Shown here: piece after piece, positions 33,604-42,164 of the stretch
Position numbering within the stretch: the stretch's first letter is position 1
How the letters are laid out: every line of letters begins with the position of its first letter
From: Trema orientale
Lineage: Eukaryota > Streptophyta > Magnoliopsida > Rosales > Cannabaceae
Reading direction: 5' to 3'
Assembly: GCA_002914845.1 (NCBI GenBank)
Contig: JXTC01000512.1
Span: 123,585 to 187,584 of the forward strand
Length of the DNA stretch: 64,000 bases
Position numbers and translations under genes: made by a program
The notes under the pieces: generated by a model
Told to the model about the DNA's origin: nothing
Databases searched by the model: none
Seen by the model: only the letters and a program-made list of their open reading frames with translations

Positions 33604-33852
33604 GATTCCCAATCCAGTAGGTATTTTTTTTTACCTATCTATGGGTATTTATTATTTTAGCCGTTAGATAATTATCTAACGGTTATCATAATTTGAGTAG
33701 TTGAAAAAAATAATACAAAAATAAATACTCATTATTTAATTATTTTCTCTCTCCACCTTTTACCATGAAAAGACATGCATGATAATTTTTAATTATATAA
33801 AATAATATCTATAGATAGGTAAAGAAAAAAAAATACCTACTGAATTGGTGCC
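33604..33852 (+). mobile_element. MITE family 1, copy h (best preserved)
   Basis: The terminal inverted repeats of about 28 bp are clear: left GATTCCCAATCCAGTAGG plus a T tract and ACCTATCTAT; right ATAGATAGGT, an A tract, then CCTACTGAATTGGTGCC. An inner palindrome AGCCGTTAGATAATTATC/TAACGGTTAT follows the left end. No coding capacity. TA-rich sequence on both sides hides any target-site duplication. Confidence 0.85.
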
Positions 33853-34051
33853 CTACATATATATATATATATATATCAGTAGATGAATAAACGATGAAAT
33901 TATGTATTCCACTAATAATGAGAAAACAAGCACAAAATTCAACAAGAGATGGTTTCTCAAATTGATCTCGTAACAAATCTTTTGAGATATTTAACAACAT
34001 ATAAAATATTCCAAATTTGAAACAAAAAAGGTCATATCTAAAATAAAAACA

Positions 34052-34148
34052 CAAAAAAATTAGTCGCAGACTTAGCTTGATTAGTAACTACACTTAACTC
34101 TAATGTTGTGGTATTAAGTTCAATTCCCCCCATCCCTAATTATAAAAA
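34052..34148 (+). mobile_element. possible SINE, tRNA-derived
   Basis: Contains GACTTAGCTTGATTAGTAAC (A-box-like) and, 40 bp on, TTAAGTTCAATTCCCCCC (B-box-like), ending in an A-rich tail. AAATAAAAACA on both sides (34041-34051 and 34149-34159) would fit a target-site duplication but is low-complexity. Confidence 0.5.
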
Positions 34149-34620
34149 AAATAAAAACAGTAAAAATTAATAAATTACCCAAATAAAAAAAGGAAGGATT
34201 ATTCAAGTAAAAAAGTAAAAGAAAAAAAAGTCCTACCATAGAGAGATCATAAGGATCTCACTTTTTAGCAAGATGAGAATTTAAATGTATTAAGAGTTAG
34301 AAATAGGAGAAAGTCCATTGATAAAAAGAGAACAACTCAACTTTTCTTATCGTATTATAGGCTAGTGAAGCTGAATATTTTTCCTACTAATTAGAAATCT
34401 GGATAAGTACGAGTTACTGAAAATAATGTTTTACAAAAAAATGCATTGATTGACGTATTTGCAAGTCAAATATCCTAAAAGTACTGTCTTCGGTTCAACT
34501 TAATCGAATATATTTAATCGGAGTACTGCTCAAAATTATTTTACTCGACTGAGGTCAAACATACATTAAACTAGGGTGAAACATATTCAACTAGAATTGA
34601 ACAGTCGTCTTCAACCTTTA

Positions 34621-35056
34621 GGCTATGTTTGGTAGAGAGGAATGAAAATAAGAAGGAAGGAAAAAATAAGAGGAAAAGAAAATGTATAGGATGGAAATAA
34701 AAATATTTTTCTCTCATAGTTGTTTAGTATGTAGAGAGGAAACGAATTTAGTTTAATTTAAAATTACTACTTTACCCCTAATATTATTATTATTTAAAAT
34801 TAAGCGCAATGATAGTTTTGTAATTTAACTTGCCTATACAAAACATTTTCCTTTCTATTTTCTCTTCATTTTTTATGGGAAAAAATTTATGTGGGCCCCA
34901 TCATTTTTTTTCTTCCACTTTCTCTCCCTTTTTCCCTTCCCTTCCATTCCATTCCCTTTTTCTTCCTATCAAACAACCCAACTTTTCAATTTCCCTCCAC
35001 TTTTCTCTCAAATCTTTTCCTTCCTCTCCCTTTTCCTTCCTATCAAATATATAGCC
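34621..35056. mobile_element. PIF/Harbinger-like MITE, 436 bp
   Basis: The left end is GGCTATGTTTGGTAGAGAGG; the right end in reverse complement is GGCTATATATTTGATAGGAA. The flanking TTA occurs on both sides (34618-34620 and 35057-35059), the 3-bp target typical of PIF/Harbinger. The left half is purine-rich (AGGAAGG, GGAAA words) and the right half is the complementary pyrimidine-rich tract. The three overlapping open frames at 34830-35095 are products of this Phe/Ser-coding tract and are not genes. Confidence 0.8.
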
Positions 35057-35611
35057 TTAGATATCAACTACATAATTCTACTAATTAAAGTCTAATGTCG
35101 TTGTTCTTTTGTTTTTTTTTTTCAAAAAAAAATAAACAAAATTGAAAATTATACCTTATAAGTTATACAGTCATACTCATTCTAATTTTAATGTTTAGAA
35201 CTTGAATAAACTAATATTTACTATAAAGATATTTGCGTCAATGCTACAAGATTTGAAAAAAAAAAAAAAAAATCTAAAACGAGAGTTGGAAGTAATAAGT
35301 CCTTCCATTGTCTCCATCGATGAACTCTCTCGCTGGCGCCGACGCCCATGGATGTGATTGAGATTGGAGATAAGTTTTTTTATGGGAAAAACTACTTTTT
35401 AGTAAGCGGAATTTCTAAGAATTTAGTAAGAGCAGAAGGTACTTTTTGAAAAATGAATTATCAACTGATCCATATATTATTGCATAAGTATTTGAATTGG
35501 ATGAAAAATATAGTACCTAGTTCAATTATCTTTTTATAAATAGCAACTCTAAAATTCGAGTTTTATCATGTAACAATTAAATTATTAATTATGAGGAAAT
35601 TAGATTTTTTA

Positions 35612-35945
35612 TGGTAAAAGTTTGAAAAAAAAAATTGAAAAATCCTATATTTAATTAGAAAAATACCACATTTTAATAACTGGTGAGATACTTGAAGTAA
35701 CCTATAAAATTATCTGAGGTAACTTGATTGGTTACTTCAAGTAACTAGATTGGTTACCCTAATTAACCCAGCTGGTTATCTCAAGTATCACTGAAAATAC
35801 TAGTTTCGAAAAAAGTAGTATTTTCTAATTATTTATTAAAAGTGATATTTTTCTTAACATTTTTCAAATATGTTATTTTTCTAAATCTGGGATTTTTCTA
35901 AAAAATCAGCCCATCCAGGATTTTTCAATTTTTAACCCTATGGGC
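35612..35945. mobile_element. degenerate fold-back element
   Basis: AAATTGAAAAATCCT on the left and AGGATTTTTCAATTTTT on the right are inverted. Inner AGAAAAATA words and GATACTTGA(A/G)GTAACC-type sequences also pair. The centre contains GGTTACTTCAAGTAACTAG, a self-complementary element. No duplication of target was found and the borders are rough. Confidence 0.45.
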
Positions 35946-36311
35946 CTGGATTTCTGTAAGAAGCCCTTAAATTATTTTGATATGAGAAATACGACATTTC
36001 TTTTGGGTTTTTACCTAAAATACCCATAGTATGGTTTTGATTTTTGAATATCAAATAGTCAGTCAATAAATCTTAAACATAACTAGTGAGTATACAAAAT
36101 CTCAACCAATTAGTTGGAAAAATTCGACTAGGTAGTAGATCAACCAATTTAGGGACCTAAGGGTTGATTTGAACTTTACAATTAAATTGCTATAAACCGA
36201 AAAATTGAAAATATACTGCTAAAGATAAAAACTTACGCTCTCAAATTAGTATTGAGCCTCATTTCGTCCAGAATTTGGAATCGCTTCGGTACCCATTGGA
36301 GTCAACCTAAC

Positions 36312-38214
36312 TAGAGAAATTGACATGGGTAGTCCTCTTTTGTGGTAACTTGACTTTTTTGGTCTCATTTTTTAGGATGACATTTTTAGTACTTCTCACA
36401 TAATAAGAAGTCCAAAATATCCTTGGTATGAATAACATTCAACTCACCCCATCACCTGCTTCTAAACCCACGATTGTTGTTGTTGTTTTTTTTCTTTCTT
36501 TCTTTCTCTGGAAACTCATTGATTTTTTCAAGACTCACCACTATGATGGATCCTCATCTCCGGGTTTGAGGGTCAGTGGCAGTGGCAGATTTAACGTCGA
36601 TTCGAGTTCTAGGAAAAAGAGGAATCGGCTTCTCATCCACTTTGATATGATTTCTACGGTGAGTTGTGCCCGGATGTCGAGCTCATCGTCTAAGCTGCAG
36701 TCGAAGATTTGTACCAACACCGGTCCAATGTGACCCTGGAACTCCTCCGCTTTATTTTCCATGATTACTTCATCCAGGTGCTCTTTTCTTGCTCTTGCTT
36801 GTTGATTATGATCTAAGTTTTTGTTCTTTCCTTAAAATTCTGATTCTTGTACTTCTTTTGATTATATATGTATGAATTGAGTTGTTGTGAGTTCTCTCTG
36901 ATTTTGAATTTAGTTAAATCTTTAAGGGGTGTGATGCATCTGTTCTATTGGATCCTACTGATGGAATCGACTTAGAGAAAGAGTCTCTTTGGACTAGTTT
37001 TAGTCTTCTTCTTCTTCTTCTCTAAGTCACAGATTAACATTTCGTTTGAAAACCAAAGAAGAGAAATTACAGAACAGATGTTGAAGAAAATGGCAAACTG
37101 GGAGTGAGAAAAAAATGTGTAGTTATCACAAATTTTGTGAGTTACAGTCACAAATCAGATCCTGTATTTTTTGGATCTGTGAGAAACCTATAGCTGCCAC
37201 AGATTATGTGACTATAAGTGTGACTTACAGTCATACAATACTAATTTTTTTCTGTTTTTTTTTTTTTTTGAGAAACACACACTACTAATCTTGATGACAT
37301 AGTTTTTCATGTAAAAATTAGATTATATGTGAGTTTAGGGCATTATCAGACATTGTTATAAATTACTAAGCCATTGATAGTAGTCACAAATATGTGATTG
37401 TCACAATCTTTGTGACTCTAAGTTGCTGATCTTAACTACTGTCAGGGATTATGTGATCTAATGTCACACATTGTGACTACTACTCTATAAGTTATAGATT
37501 TTCATGTGAAAATTGGATTTTGTGTGGGCTATAAGTATTGTTAGCCATTGTTAAACAGCTGTTACTAAGCCACTGTTAGCCGATGTGAATACTTATTTTG
37601 ATTTTGTGAGGTAGGCACCAATTTGGTGAATGAGATTCACATATTGTAAGAAATATTGACATAATTTATTGAATTATAATTGTGCGACTAATTGTCTGTG
37701 GTTAAATAAATTAAGATGAATCAAGTGGCACGTTTTTTATCTTTTATTATTGTCTGTCACAAACATGTAACTATTAGTTATACTAAAATATAAATTGTTC
37801 CAGCTATTCGTAACGATATAAAACAAAGTGTGACCATCAGTCACAAACTTTTGACTCACAGTAACAAAATTGTGAGTAATGTAATAATTTAAAAGATACC
37901 CAGAAAACGTGTCATAAAAATTGTAACCATTAGTCAGAAAATTATGACACTGCTCATGTCTTCAAAAACTCACAATATTCGTAACGATATAAAATAAATT
38001 ATTCCGTAAAAAAAAAATGTGACCATCAATCACAAAATTGTGACTACTAGTAACAAAGCATAAAATGGCAGAAGGGCAGTTTCGGAATGACTATCTTTTC
38101 TCTCTCCAAAAGCAATTAAAAAAGTCGTTATTTTGAACTATAAATGTCATTTTGAAAAAGTGAACCAAAAAGTCAATTTCGCCAAAATTTGAACTATTCA
38201 AGTCAATTTCCGCT
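36312..38214. mobile_element. MULE-like element carrying a peroxidase fragment (Pack-MULE-like)
   Basis: The two ends form an inverted repeat of about 85 bp. The left has GAAATTGACATGG, then ACTTGACTTTTTTGGT, then GATGACATTTTTAGT. The right in reverse complement has GAAATTGACTTGA, then AATTGACTTTTTGGT, then AATGACATTTATAGT (roughly 65-70% alike by eye). Between the ends lies a plant gene fragment with its intron (36428-36990), followed by about 1 kb rich in TGTGAC/GTCACA words. No transposase frame. I could not identify the 9-bp target duplication, so the outer borders are uncertain by some 15 bp. Confidence 0.68.
36428..36990 (+). pseudogene. class III peroxidase gene fragment
   Basis: Two pieces of a secretory heme peroxidase are visible. 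The first gives CPDVELIV, then AAVEDLYQHRSNVTLELLRF, then IFHDYFIQ, covering the distal catalytic arginine and histidine (LLR...FHD); the usual HDCF cysteine is tyrosine here. It ends at 36777 before GTGCTC. The second starts at 36927 after AAG with GCDASVLLDPTDGIDLEKES, the calcium- and disulfide-bearing loop. So exon 1, a 149-bp intron and the first ~60 bp of exon 2 are kept; homology stops near 36985. Defects: an in-frame TAA at 36691-36693, and a frameshift near 36655 relative to an upstream open frame starting at 36428 that has a hydrophobic N-terminus and an LLIHFD segment. It lies between MULE-like ends, which suggests capture from a peroxidase locus. Confidence 0.82.
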
Positions 38215-38241
38215 AGTACTACTCAACTCAGATTAATTTCC

Positions 38242-39031
38242 TCTAATGAATATTGGGCCTCATAGAAATATGACTAAATTTTATGCCCAATTTTAATAAA
38301 TATCTCTTTGTCAAATATTATAGCAAAAGATCCGGTATATATGTTTATATACTAAGTGTAAAATTTTATATACCAAGTATAAAAAATTAGGGGATGGCTA
38401 CGGTAGGGGCGTCCCTACGTAGGGTCATGCCTTAATTATCGTTGGATGGAAATCTGTGGGGAATAACGGAAATCTGTGGAGAATCTATTTATATATAGAT
38501 TCCCATCCAACGGTGAATAGACATGGCCCTACGTAGGGGCGCCCCTACTGTAGACGCGCCCAAAAAATTATATACTCAGTACATTTTTAGTCCAGTGAAA
38601 TTGGTGTATAAACAAATCTACCAAGTGTAAAAATATATATATATTTAGATATTTATTTATAAAATTTTAAAAATGGAAATCTACTTAATCAAATTTAAAA
38701 TATTGGTTATCCACTTAAATTTCTCATGAATTTTTTTATTGGGGGTAATACCAACTGCTCAGTCTAATTGGGGCTTATAGAAATATGACCAAATTTTAGG
38801 CCAAATTTCAGTAAATGTTATAGCAAAATATCTGGTATATATGCTTATATACCAAGTATAAAAAATTATATACCTGGTGCATTTCAGTACAGTAACTAAA
38901 ATTAGTAGATACACATATCTACCAAGTGTAAAAATATATATACCTGGACATTTAGCTATAAACTTTTAAAAGTGGACATCTACTTAATCAAATTTAAAAT
39001 TTTGGTCATCCACCTAAATTTCTCAGTCTAA
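38242..39031. repeat. ~280-bp tandem duplication, one copy bearing a MITE
   Basis: Unit A (about 38242-38728) and unit B (about 38762-39024) share TCATAGAAATATGAC/TTATAGAAATATGAC, TATATACCAAGTATAAAAAA, ACCAAGTGTAAAAATATATAT and ATCTACTTAATCAAATTTAA in the same order. Unit A is longer because it contains the 172-bp MITE plus a duplicated 9-mer. Unit B retains the uninterrupted site. Confidence 0.82.
38390..38561. mobile_element. 172-bp MULE-type MITE with 9-bp target duplication
   Basis: The left end is GGGGATGGCTACGGTAGGGG; the right end in reverse complement is GGGCGCGTCTACAGTAGGGG. The inner 142 bp match the hairpin at 23902-24043 almost base for base. The target AAAAAATTA is present at 38381-38389 and 38562-38570. 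In the neighbouring duplicate (unit B) the same sequence occurs once, without insertion, which directly confirms both borders and the 9-bp duplication. Confidence 0.92.
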
Positions 39032-39043
39032 TCCTTTAAAATA

Positions 39044-41745
39044 GGGGAATTTACAAAAATACGTTAAAAACTGTGTGGTATTTAAAAAATACGGTTGGGC
39101 GGAAAAAAGTATGAAAATACGTACTTTATATGTTAAAAGTTATAAAAATACGACCTTAAACATGCTTCTTTTTAAAGACCAATTTTTTGATGGTGCACAC
39201 GCGCCTCAGCGCTTGTCAGCACCACAAGCACTTTATTTTTTTTTAAAAAAATAAAATTCTTTGACATATTTCTAAGCTTCTTGCTGACTTTTTTCCCCTA
39301 ATTTAACCTTTTTCTTTAATTATGTTATTATTTTAGATTTTACCATTTAAAAAATTTTAATCACATTATTAGTTTGACTTTGAAGTCAAGTATTTTCTAA
39401 TTTTTTAATAAAGCTTAATTTCTTAGTTTTTTCTTTTTTCAATAATGAACCCACAATACCACACATTCTTTAAAAATTATTAGTTTAAGTTACATATTTC
39501 AATTTTTTAAATAAAAAATTAAATCATAAGCTTTTTTCTTTTTTTTTTTCTTTAAATAATAATGAACATATAAATTCTCCTTATCAGTTCTTGGATACTA
39601 TAGATAACATAGTGAGATACCTATGGTAATCTTTAAAAAAAAAAAGAAGTTATCTCCCTTTTAATTTCCTAGAACTATTCGTTACCTAATAGGATACTTA
39701 TGATAAATTTTTTTTAAAAGTCTTTTCATGCCTTTTTGCCATCTTTTATGATACTATAGGTAATTTAGTATGATACTTATGGTATTTAGTTTTTTTTTTA
39801 ATATTTTTATTTTCGCCAAAAGAAACACCCAATTTTCCTTCTAAATCTACTCAGAGACCATAGATAACGTTTTAGGATACTTGCAGTAATCTCGTTCCCC
39901 TAATTTACTTGGATACCATAAGTAACGTGGTAAGATACCTATAGTAAACTTTTTTCTTTTATTTTTCCAAATTTATCATGTCATAGGTAACCTCCCATAT
40001 ACCATAAGCAACAATGTAGGATACCTATGGTAACATCTTAATTTCTCTTTTCTGGAAAATAAAGGACACATGCCTACCATTTCAATATCTTAGATACTAT
40101 AGGTAACCTAGCAAGATACTATAAGTAAACTATTAAGATAATTATAAATTTATAATAACCTTAATTTTTTTCCCAATTTACCTGCATAACCAAGTAACCT
40201 ATTGAGATACCTATGGTAATTTTTTTTTTTTTAAAAAAAAAAGAAGTTATCTCCCCTTTAATTTCCTAGATACCATTTATCACCTAATAGGATACTTATG
40301 ATGAATTATTTTTTAAAGTCTTTTCAAGCCTTTTTGCTATATTTTTATGATACTATAGAAAATTTAGTATGATACTTATAGTATTTAGTTTTTTTTTTTA
40401 AATTTATTTTTGTTTTTGTCATAAGAAACACCTAATATTCCTTCTAAATCTACTCGGAGACCATATGTAACTTTTTAGGATACCTGCGGTAACCTCGTTC
40501 CCCCTAATTTACTTGGATACCATAAGTAACGTGGTAAGATACCTATAGTAAACTTTTTTTTTTTTTTTTTCAAATTTACAATGTCATAGGTAACCTCCCA
40601 TATACCATAAGCAACAGTGTAGGATACCTACGGCGATATCTTAATTTTCTCTTTTTTTTGGAAAATAAAGGACACATGCCTATCATTTTGATATCTTGGA
40701 TACTATAAGTAACCTAGCGAGATACCATAAGTAACCTATTGAGATAATTATAAATTTATAATAACCTTATTTTTTTTCCAATTTACCTACATACCCAAGT
40801 AACATGGCATGATACTTATCTAACTTCTCTCTCTCTTTTTTTTTTTTCCAATTTACTAGGATATCATAGGCAACATCTTCTTCTTTTTTTTATTTTTATT
40901 TTTTTTTTCTTTTTAGAAATGAAGAATACCTGATAACCATTTTGATATACTGGATACCATAAGTAACCTAGTAAGATACCTATGATAATTTTTTTTTCTT
41001 TTTATAAAAAATCAATGACACACTTAATTATACCTATTGTACCTATCATTGTACGATACTTGTGGTACATAACTACAAGAATACTTATAGTATCTACAGT
41101 AAATTTTGCAAGAAGAAAAAACAAACACACTTTCAAAATCATGTGATGCTATAGGTATCAACAAGATTTTTCTACAAGAAAAAAAGAATTTTACTTTTGT
41201 TGCTGCATATTTATTTTTTAAATTTTGGCTAAGTTTTTTTTTTTTAAATTTTTGGTAATATTTAAGTGTTAAAAAATTTACAAAACAATAAGTTAATGAA
41301 AAGAAAAAAAAAAATTAAAAAGACTAATGAAAAAAAAATCAACATTAGAAAAAGATAAACAAATTAAAATAAAATTTCTATCCTATAAAATTTAAATGAA
41401 AGCAAAATAAAAGGAAAAAGAAAAAAAATAAAAGTAACAAATTGCATAGGAAAACGAAAATCTAAAAGAAATTAAAATAAAATAAATTAAAGCACATTTT
41501 AAGATTGACTATTTGGATAACAACCAAATTTTAAAAAAAAAAAACAATTAAAAGATGCTTCAGGCCTAACGCAGATGCGTCAGACAACTGACGCGCGTTG
41601 TATATATTCAGAATATATTTTTTCTTTTTTTTTTTCAAAGAACCGTAGTCTAACTATTTTAAAACCGTATTTTTCAAATAAAAAACCACCGTACACCGTA
41701 TTTAAATAAAACTTGAACGAAAAATCGTACCATGTCTAATTTCCT
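39044..41745. mobile_element. MULE-like element, 2.7 kb, with internal tandem repeats
   Basis: The direct repeat CTTTAAAATA flanks it (39034-39043 and 41746-41755). The ends are inverted: left GGGGAATTTACAAAAATACG, right in reverse complement AGGAAATTAGACATGGTACG. Further inward, ATTTAAA(A)ATACGG and an ACGCGC-TCAG-TTGTC block also pair (39196-39225 against 41560-41600), so the terminal repeats extend to roughly 190 bp with gaps. A 9-10-bp duplication and long terminal repeats point to the Mutator superfamily. There is no transposase frame; the interior is the tandem array described separately plus A/T-rich filler. Confidence 0.75.
39590..41170. repeat. 590-bp tandem repeat built from TACC(AT/TA)... 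11-mers
   Basis: A large unit occurs at about 39600-40190 and again at 40190-40790, with a partial third copy to about 41170; for example GAGATACCTATGGTAAT at 39613 and 40203. Within each unit, short words TACCATAGGTA and TACCTATGGTA, and variants with CATAAG or TATAGT, recur every 30-60 bp. The two words are reverse complements of each other, so neighbouring repeats can pair as hairpins. Poly-T and poly-A tracts separate them. No reading frame. Confidence 0.8.
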
Positions 41746-41798
41746 CTTTAAAATATTGTCCTAAAGGAGTGGACCTATGAGGCATGAACAGCTGTAGC

Positions 41799-41895
41799 GG
41801 CCCAGAAAACTCTCCAGAACCAATGTATGGATCCGTTGAAAAAGAAAAAAAATGTTGGGCTGACTAGTTGGGCCATTAGAATATCTGGTTGGGCC
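41799..41895. promoter_or_regulatory. four site II (TGGGCC/T) elements upstream of DENR
   Basis: GGCCCA at 41799 (inverted), TGGGCT at 41856, TGGGCC at 41869 and TGGGCC at 41890, all within 100 bp and 270-366 bp before the DENR start codon. TGGGCC/T motifs are known binding sites of TCP factors and are enriched in promoters of plant translation-machinery genes, which fits the gene downstream. No TATA box was seen near the expected start of transcription. Confidence 0.6.
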
Positions 41896-42164
41896 ACATG
41901 GTCCTCCCATCTCCACCCGAAAGGGATTCTGCGTTTGGAACGAAACGACGTCGCTTGAGCTCGACTCTTCCTCAGGTAGAACCTGCACTATCAAAACCAA
42001 GTATCACCGTCCGTCTTGCCCAACTGAATCTGAGCCCCACCAAAAGAGGAAAATAAAAAAAAAAAAAAAAATCAAAATCTGCGTTCCCAAAACGCAGCGT
42101 TTCGAGTATCGCTATCACTGCCGCGAGTGAGGGGAGACACAGAGTTGAAGGTGTTTGAGTGGCG

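Noticed and set aside
34830-35095. Three overlapping Phe/Ser/Pro-rich frames
   Set aside because: The pyrimidine-rich half of a PIF/Harbinger-like MITE translated in all frames.
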